This document shows positions 17,748 through 25,931 of a stretch of DNA of 64,000 bases, in pieces. The DNA comes from Erythrobacter sp. Its GTDB lineage: Bacteria; Pseudomonadota; Alphaproteobacteria; Sphingomonadales; Sphingomonadaceae. The position numbers and the translations under genes are program-made. A model generated the notes under the pieces. It was not told the DNA's origin. It was given only the letters and a program-made list of their open reading frames with translations, and ran no database searches. The stretch lies in the NCBI GenBank assembly GCA_024642565.1, contig JAHEAV010000002.1:39476-103475 (forward strand). The letters are read 5' to 3'. The stretch's first letter is position 1, and each line of letters starts with the position of its first letter.

Positions 17748-18941
17748 TCAAGCTGGCTGCCTGCCGGAAGACGTTTGTGCGCTGGCTTCGGCAATGCTTC
17801 CGGCCAGATTGGCAGCGACAGCTTCGACGGAGAAATGTTGCCGGTAGAGGTCCAGCGAAGCCTTGCGCATGCGCTGAAGCAAGTCGCGGTCCTGGGCCAA
17901 TTGGGAAATCCGCCGGGCAAGTTGCTGCGGATCATGCGGATCGATCCGGAAACCGTTGCGGCCATCCTGCACCGTCTCCTCGGTGGCGCCATCATGCACC
18001 GAAGCAAGCAGGGCCAGGCCATAGCCCAGCCCTTCAAACGTCGCGAGAGACCTGTAATCGGCCAGCGATGGTGCCAGCAGGACATCGGCATTGGCCAGAT
18101 ATTGGCCCAGATCAGCATAGGCACAGGAACCCAGAAACTGCAGGCGTTCACCCATGTCCAGCTGGCCTGCCGTTTCTTCCAGGCTCCGGCGTTCCGGCCC
18201 ATCGCCGATAATGGTCAATGCAATCTGGTTGCGCTGCGCCGGTTCAATCATGGCCAGCGCGGCAAGGGCCTGTCTGAGCCCTTTGCGCGGGGTCAGGCTG
18301 TTGACGAAGAGCAAACGCAGCGGCCCGTCGTGAGCCAATGGGCCAACTTCTGGGCCGGGCGGACGCGAAGTCAGATAGGGGGCCATTCTGACGCGGGCCG
18401 GATCCGCGCGCAGAACATGCACCAGATAGTCGTATCCCTTGGCATTGTTGGTCTGGATAATCGTGGCGCGGCGCACGGCCCAGCGTTTGATCCTGCGGAC
18501 CAGCCAGTTGCGCTTGCTCCCGCGTGCCGATGGATCGGATTCGACCAACAAGACAATCGGCTTGTTACCGCCAAGCCAGGCGGCGACCATGGCCGTCAGC
18601 GAAACCGGCGTGAATTCGATGACAACAAACACATCGCTACGCAGGGACAGCAACCTTGCCAACAGACTGGGGGCGGGAAGCCTGATCTCCGTGTCATAAA
18701 CCTGCCCGCCGCCTGTCCGGCGCTTGAGCGGGATGGAGTACAAGGACATGAGCGGCAGCAAGGGCAGGGCGTAGCGATTGTCAAAGCGGGTGTGCCGATC
18801 CACTGCGACCTGCAGGCGCGGCACATGGGACAGCAATTGCTGGAAAATTTCGCCAAAATACATCAGATCCCCGCCATAGCCGTAACCATGCGAGACTATT
18901 GTCACCGAGAGCCGGTCGATCAAGACGCGCTCAACTGTCAT
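17748..18941 (-). CDS. Glycosyltransferase, GT4 family
   Basis: About 397 residues from ATG 18941, with an open frame continuing to a TTG at 18998. The N-terminus VTIVSHGYGYGGDLMYFGEIFQ is a GT-B acceptor domain. The donor side shows LLFVNSLTPRKGLRQALAAL, LTIIGDGPERRSLEETA, the block ADVLLAPSLADYRSLATFEGLGYGL and the EETVQDGRNGFRI loop. The E of ATFEGLGYGLALL takes the place of the EX7E site. No strong ribosome site precedes 18941, so the start is uncertain. It is divergent from the GT at 19109 and probably shares a control region with it. Confidence 0.85.
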   Translation of the reverse strand: MTVERVLIDRLSVTIVSHGYGYGGDLMYFGEIFQQLLSHVPRLQVAVDRHTRFDNRYALPLLPLMSLYSIPLKRRTGGGQVYDTEIRLPAPSLLARLLSLRSDVFVVIEFTPVSLTAMVAAWLGGNKPIVLLVESDPSARGSKRNWLVRRIKRWAVRRATIIQTNNAKGYDYLVHVLRADPARVRMAPYLTSRPPGPEVGPLAHDGPLRLLFVNSLTPRKGLRQALAALAMIEPAQRNQIALTIIGDGPERRSLEETAGQLDMGERLQFLGSCAYADLGQYLANADVLLAPSLADYRSLATFEGLGYGLALLASVHDGATEETVQDGRNGFRIDPHDPQQLARRISQLAQDRDLLQRMRKASLDLYRQHFSVEAVAANLAGSIAEASAQTSSGRQPA

Positions 18942-19045
18942 TGTGTGGGCGCCATAAATTACCTCTTGAGCTGGCACCCTAGCCCCCGCAAGCCACAAGA
19001 CAACAATTCAATTTGCAATGCGTTAGCGGTCTGCCATCACGGCCT

Positions 19046-19081
19046 GATGCTTGACCCGATGCTTGACCCGATGCCCGGATC
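19046..19081 (+). repeat. Tandem 12-base repeat upstream of a GT gene
   Basis: GATGCTTGACCC occurs twice head to tail (19046-19057, 19058-19069) and is followed by a degenerate third copy, GATGCCCGGATC. The repeat lies in the divergent gap between two GT4 genes, 28 bases before the ATG at 19109. It might be an operator or a slippage-prone tract. Confidence 0.6.
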
Positions 19082-19108
19082 GAATGCGATGCAGGATGGC
19101 ATGCGCTG

Positions 19109-20356
19109 ATGAAGTTTGCCGTTTTCCATCCGGGTACCCAGCATAGCTGGCAGACGGCGACGGCGCTGCAGGAACTGGGGCAGTTGCAATTCTTTGCCAC
19201 CAGCATCTTTTACAGGCCGGATCGCTGGCCGTACCGGATCGAACGCTATCTCCCTGACGCCTTGAGACTGCGCGTGCATCAGGAATTCCGGCGTTTCGAA
19301 CATGCTGCGCTCGATCCCGATCTGGTCAGGACATTCGGCCTGTTTGAATGGCTGGAACGCCTGGCCTCGCGCGCGGGTCTTGAGAAGATCGCCGAAAGGC
19401 TCGATCTGGTTGGCAATCGCCGCTTTTCACGGTTTCTCCGGCAGGAAATCGCATCCAGCCAGCCCTTTGCCCTCTGGGGTTTCAATTCGAGTTCTCTTGA
19501 AAGCTTTGAATTTGCCCGAACCCAGGGGCGCTTTTGCGTGCTGGACCGCACCAATGGCGACTTTCGCGTTTACAACCGGATCATGGCGGATGTTGCGGAA
19601 CGGTACGGCGACTACTTCCTGCCCGGCCAACGGCGCTGTCCCGACTGGATGATCGAGCGGGACGATCGCGAATATGCTGCCGCCGACCGGATTGTTGTAG
19701 GCAGCGAATTCGCCCGCCGCACGCTGGAGGATGGATGCCCTGATCCAGCCATCACGGCAAAGACACGGGTGCTCGAATATGGTTTCGATCCGCATCTTTT
19801 TGCCAATATGCCGCAACCGGATTCGATCCCCGCCAATGGGCCGGTGCGCTTCTTGTTCCTTGGCCAATTGATCCCGCGCAAGGGCATCCATCATGTGCTG
19901 GAAGCCATTGCGCGGATCCCGCCATCGCAGGCACGGTTGACCCTGGTGGGCATGATGGGCATCCCGAAAGAGGTGTTTGCCCGATATGCCGACCGGGTCG
20001 ATTTCATTCCCACCGTGGCGCGGGCCGATGTGCCGCAAATCATGGCGCAACATCACGTGTTTCTGCTGCCGACCTATTTTGAAGGTGCGGGTATTGTGCT
20101 CTACGAAGCGCTGGCTTCGGGCTTGGCGTTGATCCAGTCCCGCAACGCAGCATTGGCTGCCACGCCCGATACCGGAATCCTGCTCGATGCAATCGATACC
20201 GACCATCTGCATGCCGCGATGATGCAGGTGATCGAAAACCGGGGCCGGCTTGGCCATTTCCGCGCCCATGCGCAGGCTGAGGCGGAAAATCACAGCTTTG
20301 CCAATTATCGCGACAATATCGCGCGGCTACTGGCCGAAGCCGGCCCCGGTAGTTAA
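19109..20356 (+). CDS. Glycosyltransferase, GT4 family
   Basis: A 415-residue GT-B enzyme. The N-terminus MKFAVFHPGTQHSWQTATAL, the middle YAAADRIVVGSEFARRTL, then LFLGQLIPRKGIHHVLEAI and LLPTYFEGAGIVLYEALASGLALI give the usual GT4 order, with the last being the EX7E donor site. It is the only + strand gene between the two leftward blocks of the locus and ends 11 bases from the convergent beta-helix gene. It stands alone, so it needs its own promoter in the 19000-19108 gap. Donor sugar unknown. Confidence 0.87.
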   Translation: MKFAVFHPGTQHSWQTATALQELGQLQFFATSIFYRPDRWPYRIERYLPDALRLRVHQEFRRFEHAALDPDLVRTFGLFEWLERLASRAGLEKIAERLDLVGNRRFSRFLRQEIASSQPFALWGFNSSSLESFEFARTQGRFCVLDRTNGDFRVYNRIMADVAERYGDYFLPGQRRCPDWMIERDDREYAAADRIVVGSEFARRTLEDGCPDPAITAKTRVLEYGFDPHLFANMPQPDSIPANGPVRFLFLGQLIPRKGIHHVLEAIARIPPSQARLTLVGMMGIPKEVFARYADRVDFIPTVARADVPQIMAQHHVFLLPTYFEGAGIVLYEALASGLALIQSRNAALAATPDTGILLDAIDTDHLHAAMMQVIENRGRLGHFRAHAQAEAENHSFANYRDNIARLLAEAGPGS

Positions 20357-20367
20357 GCACAGGCCAA

Positions 20368-22497
20368 TCAGACTGCGGGTTGTACACTGGCCTTGAAGGC
20401 GATGTTTGCCGCACCTTGCGGCGATGCGCCGTCAAGATTTTTCAGCCAGAAACGCACTTCGTCGGTCCCGGCACGCACGGCACTGACGGCATACCCTGCC
20501 AGTGCTGCGATGGCGGATATGCGCGCCTGATGCCATGGCCGCGCCCCGATGAGGGCGATGGCAAATGGACCCGTCTCGGCTCCCAGCGCAGTTGCCGGAA
20601 TGGCGAGAGTGGCCGTCACCGAACGCGGCGCTGGCGCTTCTGCCACCCGCCAGCGGTTATGGAACTTGTCAGCCCGCAGCCGGACCCGGTCACGAAAGCC
20701 AAGCAGTGCGAACCCGCCAACATCGAGCACGGCGTTGGGGGAACCGGTATCGCGATGTTCGATGGTTATCAGGGCGCCATCGTTGAACTGGTTGACATTG
20801 GCGGGCAGGGTCATCGCCACCAGGCCGCTCGCACCGCCAAGCCCTGCGCGGAGCCAGCCGCAGCCAACATCCGGCGCCGGAGTGGTAAGGGCATTGAAAT
20901 ACAGCGGTCCACCCTGGTCGGTCAGTTCCATACCGCGGTCGGTCAGGGCGACATAAAAGTCTGGCAAAGGCCCGCCCTGGATCACGCCGATCTTCCTGAA
21001 TTGCCCCGAGGCATGAACGAAATTGTTCGGCCCCAGCGATCCTTGCTGGGACAGAATATTGGCGATCCCGCGCCCGTTTGTCCGGGCATCGGCGCTGGCC
21101 ATGCCGCGCAGGCGGATATTCACATTTTCGATCGACCGGGCAGCCGTACCGGTAAAGGGCGCGAACCGTATCGCGGTCAGGTCGGCGCGTTTATCGCAGA
21201 TGGCGACCACATCCAGATCGACATCGCGGATCACCTGCAGGGCATGGACCGAAACCACCGCCAATTGGGTGTCGATCAGGGTCAACTTGCCGGAAACATA
21301 GGCGCCGACATAAAAATCGCCGCAATCCTGCAGGGTTGCCTCGAGGTAAAGCATCGGCAAGGAGCCGTCATCGCGGCGCGGTGCCGACCAATAAGTGCCG
21401 CCCGTAATGCCGCCCGATTTTGCCCGGACGAACGTGGCGTTGATTATCCGGCTGCGTGCTGCCCCGCCCCATCCTTCAATCGTGAAGGCGCAGTTTTCGG
21501 CATAGAGTCCGTCGATTTCGAAAATCTCCGGTCCGTTTGGATTGATGGCCTGGCCATTGCTGTGTTTCAGCACCAGATTGCGGCCTATAAAGCCGCCTTT
21601 GCCCTGGCCGGAACTGTAGATGCATTCGCCAAGAAAACCGATGATATCGAGATTTTCGGCGCGCACTATGCCGACCTGCTTGTCTTGCTGGCAATAGATC
21701 CCCTTGTTGGACGTATCCCAGCAATTGACCCGGGCCGGATCGCGGCTGGGCGCCAGCGCGGGCCAGGCCTGGTTCTGCACCCCTACGGCATCGGAAAACA
21801 GGATGAGATTGCGGATGTTTACCATCGCCAGATCATCGGCGCTTTGCTGCGGAAAGCCGACACCAACCGTACCGGTGATCTTGATGCCGTGGCCCCGCCA
21901 GATCACATCATTGCCGTAATTGACCGTATTTAGCACCTGGTAATCGTCAAGCAGGCTACCGCCGCTCGGCCCTTTGCAATGCAACCGGGAACGGAGCGGA
22001 TGGCTGCTTTCGAGTATCAACCGGCCGCTCACCACCATGAAGCATCCGCTGTGATCGGTATTCTCGCTATATTCGGCGGTGCGCAGCGGTGCCCATAATT
22101 CATATGTGCGCTGGATGAAACGCACCCCGTTGAGCCCGGCTGCCAGCGCATAGTCGATCGCCGCCTGGATATAGGGCTGCTGGTTGACCCCCGGCGCATA
22201 GGGCGGGCAACCGAGTTGTTCGGGCGTGATAAAGCCATCCTGATCGCCCAGCAGCCGGAAATACCGCCCACCGGATGCGGCAAAGGTCGCATCCGGATGC
22301 GCCGAATGCAGTGCGGCTGTTGCGGCATCGTCGCTGACATAGGTGGCGGCCCCGGTACCAGCGGAATCATGCCCGCTACTGTCGACCCTCACGATGCCTT
22401 CGGGCAGCTGTGCTGCGGCCAGATCGTGGAATTGGAGGGCGCGCTGCGCACTGGCCTGCAAGGCAAGTGCCCGGGCCGTGAAATCGGGCGCGTTCAT
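20368..22497 (-). CDS. Right-handed beta-helix protein resembling phage tailspikes / pectate-lyase fold
   Basis: A 709-residue product with no signal peptide. After an N-terminal region of about 90 residues comes the classic tailspike entry ITPEQLGCPPYAPGVNQQPYIQ, then about 400 residues of short Gly/Asn/Ile-rich strands typical of a parallel beta helix (HGIKITGTVGVGF, VRAENLDIIGFLGECIYSSG, NLVLKHSNGQAINPNGPEIF). The last 150 residues are beta-rich (LITIEHRDTGSPNAVLDVGG). Such folds bind, cleave or epimerise polysaccharides. It overlaps the small gene at 22494 by 4 bases. No integrase or phage structural genes flank it. Enzyme or adhesin cannot be decided from sequence. Confidence 0.7.
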   Translation of the reverse strand: MNAPDFTARALALQASAQRALQFHDLAAAQLPEGIVRVDSSGHDSAGTGAATYVSDDAATAALHSAHPDATFAASGGRYFRLLGDQDGFITPEQLGCPPYAPGVNQQPYIQAAIDYALAAGLNGVRFIQRTYELWAPLRTAEYSENTDHSGCFMVVSGRLILESSHPLRSRLHCKGPSGGSLLDDYQVLNTVNYGNDVIWRGHGIKITGTVGVGFPQQSADDLAMVNIRNLILFSDAVGVQNQAWPALAPSRDPARVNCWDTSNKGIYCQQDKQVGIVRAENLDIIGFLGECIYSSGQGKGGFIGRNLVLKHSNGQAINPNGPEIFEIDGLYAENCAFTIEGWGGAARSRIINATFVRAKSGGITGGTYWSAPRRDDGSLPMLYLEATLQDCGDFYVGAYVSGKLTLIDTQLAVVSVHALQVIRDVDLDVVAICDKRADLTAIRFAPFTGTAARSIENVNIRLRGMASADARTNGRGIANILSQQGSLGPNNFVHASGQFRKIGVIQGGPLPDFYVALTDRGMELTDQGGPLYFNALTTPAPDVGCGWLRAGLGGASGLVAMTLPANVNQFNDGALITIEHRDTGSPNAVLDVGGFALLGFRDRVRLRADKFHNRWRVAEAPAPRSVTATLAIPATALGAETGPFAIALIGARPWHQARISAIAALAGYAVSAVRAGTDEVRFWLKNLDGASPQGAANIAFKASVQPAV

Positions 22498-22925
22498 TGG
22501 GACACCCGGTAGTTAAGTGTGCCGCTGGCGAGCTCAATATCGAGATAGAAACGCGCGGATTTTTCGGATTCCTGCCAGACGGCTTCGTTGACATTGGCAG
22601 TAAAGCTGGCCCAGCGCATGCCGCCAGCGGTCAGACCTTGCCGGGTCGCTCCGCCGTCCACCGAACGGACCAGCGATACGCGGCCGGCCCAGTCACCCGA
22701 CAGTTGCAGATGGATCGCTGTCCCTGTTTGCGCAGAATAAGGGCCAGCAAGGCCGGTTTGCGATGTTGTTCCGCTTAGCGGCAAAGGCGCGATATCCGGT
22801 TTGGCCGAAACAGGTAGCGGTGTATCGGCGGTTACAAGCACGAGATCGCCGGCCTGGTCGGCAAAGCCGATGGCGACCGACGTCGCATAGCTGGCCGGGG
22901 ATTCAATAGGGGATTTTTTGGGCAT
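22494..22925 (-). CDS. Small phage-tail-like protein coupled to the beta-helix protein
   Basis: The 143-residue product starts at ATG 22925, preceded by GGAGG with spacing 6; ATG 22937 overlaps that ribosome site and is less likely. Features are GDLVLVTADTPLPVS, then a beta domain with LSGDWAGRVSLVRSVDGGAT, EAVWQESEKSARFYLDIE and the closing SGTLNYRVSQ. This pattern (an error- or gain-type beta sandwich ending NYRLSQ) is one I associate with small proteins of phage tail modules. There is no signal peptide. Coupling to the tailspike-like gene suggests a partner or adaptor. Function unknown. Confidence 0.6.
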   Translation of the reverse strand: MPKKSPIESPASYATSVAIGFADQAGDLVLVTADTPLPVSAKPDIAPLPLSGTTSQTGLAGPYSAQTGTAIHLQLSGDWAGRVSLVRSVDGGATRQGLTAGGMRWASFTANVNEAVWQESEKSARFYLDIELASGTLNYRVSQ

Positions 22926-22967
22926 TGGGGCCTCCATCAGGAAAAGACCCGTGACCAGCTATAGAGC

Positions 22968-22986
22968 ACTTTCCATGTAGGAAAGT
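22968..22986. repeat. Perfect inverted repeat between the CMP-sugar synthetase and tailspike-like genes
   Basis: ACTTTCC-ATGTA-GGAAAGT is a perfect 7-base dyad in the 67-base gap that separates the sugar-acid cassette from the tailspike-like pair. On the - strand it is followed by CTATAG but not by a T run. It may be an operator or a weak promoter/terminator element for the pair. Confidence 0.5.
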
Positions 22987-22992
22987 TATTTG

Positions 22993-23754
22993 TTACAGAG
23001 CTTTGCTGTGCCCAGGTGGCTGCAGACCCCGTTCCGCGACGATCTTTCGAACCTGATCGAGATCCTTGGGCGTGTCGACCGACAAGGCTTCGCTTTCTTC
23101 GACCAAGATCATCGCCAGACGGACGCCATGTTCAATGAAGCGCAATTCATTGATATCCTCGACCACTTCATTGATGGCGCGCGGAGTGGCCGCGAAAAAT
23201 TCAAGCGCTGCCTTGTTGTAAGCCAGCACCCCGACATGTTTGTGATAGGTGAAATCGAGACTGCCCTTGGGATAGGGAATTGGCGCCCGCGACATGAACT
23301 GGGCGCTGCCATCGGCTGCAAACGCAACTTTGATGTTGGTCGGGTCCATTACCTGCGCGGGTGATGACAGGGGCGCTGCGATATTGGCAACGAACAGACC
23401 GTCTGCCGGGATGCTTGCCGGAATGATCTTTTCGACCTGGCGGTGGTCGATCAGCGGTTCATCCCCATTGATACAAATGAAGAGGTCGGCGTCCAGTTGC
23501 TGCGCAACTTCGTTGACCCTTTCGGTACTGGTCAGGTGATCCGCCGATGTCATCAGGTAGTCCATTCCCCCCGCTTCGCAGACAGCCGCGATCCTCGGGT
23601 CATCGGTCGCAACATAGACCGCGTCGATCCGGTCAGACCGCTTGATGCTGGCATAAACCCAGGCGATCATCGGCGCCCCGGCCAGATCGGCCAGCGGCTT
23701 GCCTGCGAACCGGCTCGATCCATAGCGGGCGGGGATCACGGCAATTATCTTCAT
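22993..23754 (-). CDS. KdsB-type CMP-ulosonic acid cytidylyltransferase
   Basis: A 253-residue member of the 3-deoxy-manno-octulosonate cytidylyltransferase family, which activates a 3-deoxy-ulosonic acid with CTP. IPARYGSSRFAGKPL (7-21) is the nucleotide-binding loop; TSADHLTSTERVNE and INGDEPLI (95-102) are the KdsB signature blocks, although the housekeeping versions read SGTERLAE and VQGDEPLI. These changes, and its place directly after a NeuB-type synthase (13-base gap), suggest a dedicated enzyme for a capsule sugar rather than the lipid-A-core kdsB. AAAGG precedes ATG 23754. The true substrate (Kdo, amino-Kdo or a nonulosonic acid) is not readable. Confidence 0.85.
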   Translation of the reverse strand: MKIIAVIPARYGSSRFAGKPLADLAGAPMIAWVYASIKRSDRIDAVYVATDDPRIAAVCEAGGMDYLMTSADHLTSTERVNEVAQQLDADLFICINGDEPLIDHRQVEKIIPASIPADGLFVANIAAPLSSPAQVMDPTNIKVAFAADGSAQFMSRAPIPYPKGSLDFTYHKHVGVLAYNKAALEFFAATPRAINEVVEDINELRFIEHGVRLAMILVEESEALSVDTPKDLDQVRKIVAERGLQPPGHSKAL

Positions 23755-23767
23755 CGGGCTGCGCCTT

Positions 23768-25309
23768 TCATTGCCCGCTGCCGCGCCGGTATTTGTGGTG
23801 TTCGCTCGGCCGGACGGATTTTTCTTCCTCGCCCATGACCGTTTCCGCCTCGCGCAGCTTGCGGACATAGTCCTTGAAGTCCGTTGTGGTCAGGTCAAGC
23901 GCCACTGCATCGAAATGGGCCCAATCGGTATCGCCCAGTTTCACATGTTTTTCGATCATGCGCGCGCCTGCCGCCACGGCCAGCGCAGAACCGAACCAGC
24001 CGTGATCATGACTGGAATAGCCGGGCACGATCCGCGGGTCCTGTTTCGCCAGCCAGGCATAGTGGCGCACAACGGCGACATTGCAGTCCTCCGCCGGGGT
24101 CGGATAGGCGGAATTGCATTGCAGAAGATGCAATTTCGGGCTGCGTTTGAAGGTATCGAGCACCCAGTTCTCAAAGCGTTTGTCCGTCATTCCGGTGCTG
24201 AGGACGATGGGGCGATCACAGGTCCGGGCAACCAGACCGAGAAATTCTGTGTGCTCGGAAATGGTCGATGGCAGTTTGATCGCCATCGAGCCGACATCCA
24301 TCAGCAGGCGGTAGGATGGTTCGTCGAGCGCCGAAGCAAACCATTTGATGCGAAGGGACGTACATAGCGCATCGAGAAAGGCAAAATCGTCAGGGTCCAG
24401 TTCCAGTTGCTGGCGATAGTCGCGAAACGTTGTGCCGAATGGCGATTTGTAGGGCGCCGCAAGTTGCTGCGGTGAATAGAACGTCTCGATGTCCCGCTTC
24501 TGGACCTTCACATAATCGGCGCCTGCCGCCTTGGCGGCGCGCACCATTCGTTCCAGCCTGCCGCGGTCACCGAAATGATTGGTGGTCAATTCGGCGGTAA
24601 TTTCCACACCCCATTCGCGACCTTCTTCCTGACCGTCATGCAGGAACTGCTCGCGCAATTGCGCCGGTTCCATCCGCGAAAAGGAGCGCCGACCAACGTG
24701 GATCACATCCACTTCGGTATCGCGCAGCGTGTAGAGCGCGTTGAGCAGGAAGTTTTCCTGCATTTCTATCTTCAACCGTCGCTGCGCCGGGGTGTCGCTT
24801 TCGTAATGGCGGCCTATGGCTTCGGCATCGCCGCTGTCAGTCCGAAAATCGAATCCGACCATATAGACTGTCTGTTGCCGCCCGCGAATCTGCGCGATCT
24901 GGCGGGCAATTTGCAGCGCGGTCATGAACAGCACATCTTCGATCACGATATCATCGGACAGAAGCCGCTGGATCATCAGATCGCCGCTTTCCTGTGCCAG
25001 GATTGCGTGCGGGGCAGCCATCACATTCGCGGCGGCAGGCCTGAAATCGGTTGATGTAACGTAGAGCTGCGCCCGCGGCCCTTCTTCCGTCAAGGCGCGC
25101 TTGACCCACTCAGCATGGAAAATCGAAATATCAGAAGGATAGATCCGCTCGGCATCGTTCAGGCCAATGACCAGTGACCCGGCAAAAACCTCCGGCGGAA
25201 TTTCATCGGCCGACGGACCCTTGCCCAGGATGAAGATCGTATCGGTGCCGTATGTCGACGCGATGGCGCTTATCTGGGGCGAGAAGTGTTCCGTCATAAG
25301 GTCTTTCAT
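23768..25309 (-). CDS. Two-domain protein: sialyltransferase-like domain fused to NeuB-type 3-deoxy-ulosonate synthase
   Basis: A 513-residue product. Residues 1-225 carry FILGKGPSADEI (27-38) and VYMVGFDFR (148-156), which I align with the GNGPSLKEI and YLSGIDF blocks of GT42 sialyltransferases and the related DUF115 fold. Residues 235-490 are the NeuB barrel, condensing phosphoenolpyruvate with a sugar: AELTTNHFGD, KVQKRD, STGM (371-374), LLQCNSAYPTP (395-405), GYSSHDHG and ARMIEKHVKL. The C-terminal SAF (antifreeze-like) domain of normal NeuB is missing; only a short charged tail follows. The start overlaps the phosphatase gene by 107 bases, but ATG 25309 or 25297 is required to include the GKGPS motif. 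Synthase call firm; transferase call tentative. Confidence 0.82.
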   Translation of the reverse strand: MKDLMTEHFSPQISAIASTYGTDTIFILGKGPSADEIPPEVFAGSLVIGLNDAERIYPSDISIFHAEWVKRALTEEGPRAQLYVTSTDFRPAAANVMAAPHAILAQESGDLMIQRLLSDDIVIEDVLFMTALQIARQIAQIRGRQQTVYMVGFDFRTDSGDAEAIGRHYESDTPAQRRLKIEMQENFLLNALYTLRDTEVDVIHVGRRSFSRMEPAQLREQFLHDGQEEGREWGVEITAELTTNHFGDRGRLERMVRAAKAAGADYVKVQKRDIETFYSPQQLAAPYKSPFGTTFRDYRQQLELDPDDFAFLDALCTSLRIKWFASALDEPSYRLLMDVGSMAIKLPSTISEHTEFLGLVARTCDRPIVLSTGMTDKRFENWVLDTFKRSPKLHLLQCNSAYPTPAEDCNVAVVRHYAWLAKQDPRIVPGYSSHDHGWFGSALAVAAGARMIEKHVKLGDTDWAHFDAVALDLTTTDFKDYVRKLREAETVMGEEEKSVRPSEHHKYRRGSGQ

Positions 25310-25931
25310 TGATCAATACGTCGCAGCCAGCCTCAACCGCAAGGCAAATTCCTGCCTGGAGGTCCCAGCACCAAGCGCCCTTCGGGTTGTAGAAGCGCGC
25401 AAAGGACCCGCGAATGACATTGTAGGCATTATAGACCGCACAGCCCATGATCCGGCTTTCCGGATTCTGTGCGATCGCCTGCCCGATTTCAGAATTGTAG
25501 GATGATGACAGGCCGACAATGCGTGAAGGGAAAGGTGGGGGCAATTGGCCGGAAATCAGCACATCGCCCATTTCCGGCAACATCAGCGCACTGCCTGCAT
25601 GTTCGCCCTGGCACCAGAGTGAGAGGGCCACGCCCCATTCCTTGAGGCCGGAGCAGAAATTCTCGGTCCCGTCGATCGGATCGAGTACCGCGACCCACTC
25701 TGCATCGGGGACATGCGGGGGCGTGTCGCTTTCCTCTGCCACCAGCACGAGGCCGGGCAGGCGCTGGTGCAACAAATCACCGAGCAGGCTCTCGTGGAAA
25801 TGGTCCGCCTTGGTCACCGGGCTACCATCTGGTTTCCACAGGACGTCGTGCCGCAAGGCAAGCGTTTGCGGCAAATTGGCGCAGACCAAACCCCATGCGT
25901 CCTCAAGAATTTCGGTGACCGGCGCGGTCAT
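25203..25931 (-). CDS. Inositol-monophosphatase-family sugar phosphatase
   Basis: A 242-residue Mg-dependent phosphatase of the IMPase/CysQ superfamily. The metal-site motifs are EES (66-68), LDPIDGTENF (DPIDGT 84-89) and the C-terminal AWCWDLQAG. GGGGGA stands 9 bases before ATG 25931, and the start overlaps the flippase stop by ATGA. Its 3' end overlaps the synthase gene by 107 bases. In this context it could remove the phosphate from a phosphorylated ulosonic acid (or its precursor), a step done by HAD-type phosphatases in the known Kdo and Kdn pathways. That role is inference; nucleotide or inositol phosphate substrates are possible. Confidence 0.83.
   Translation of the reverse strand: MTAPVTEILEDAWGLVCANLPQTLALRHDVLWKPDGSPVTKADHFHESLLGDLLHQRLPGLVLVAEESDTPPHVPDAEWVAVLDPIDGTENFCSGLKEWGVALSLWCQGEHAGSALMLPEMGDVLISGQLPPPFPSRIVGLSSSYNSEIGQAIAQNPESRIMGCAVYNAYNVIRGSFARFYNPKGAWCWDLQAGICLAVEAGCDVLINERPYDGTLLAPDKRHRVDIRHRYDLHPGQGSVGR

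Noticed and set aside
20380..21933. 517-codon frame antisense to the beta-helix gene
   Set aside because: The beta-helix frame has coherent tailspike motifs, a coupled neighbour and a ribosome-site-led partner; the antisense frame has none.
20368..22925. Prophage remnant explanation for the tailspike-like pair
   Set aside because: No integrase, terminase, capsid gene, tRNA or attachment repeat is visible nearby, so a prophage is not called, although phage origin of the two genes remains possible.
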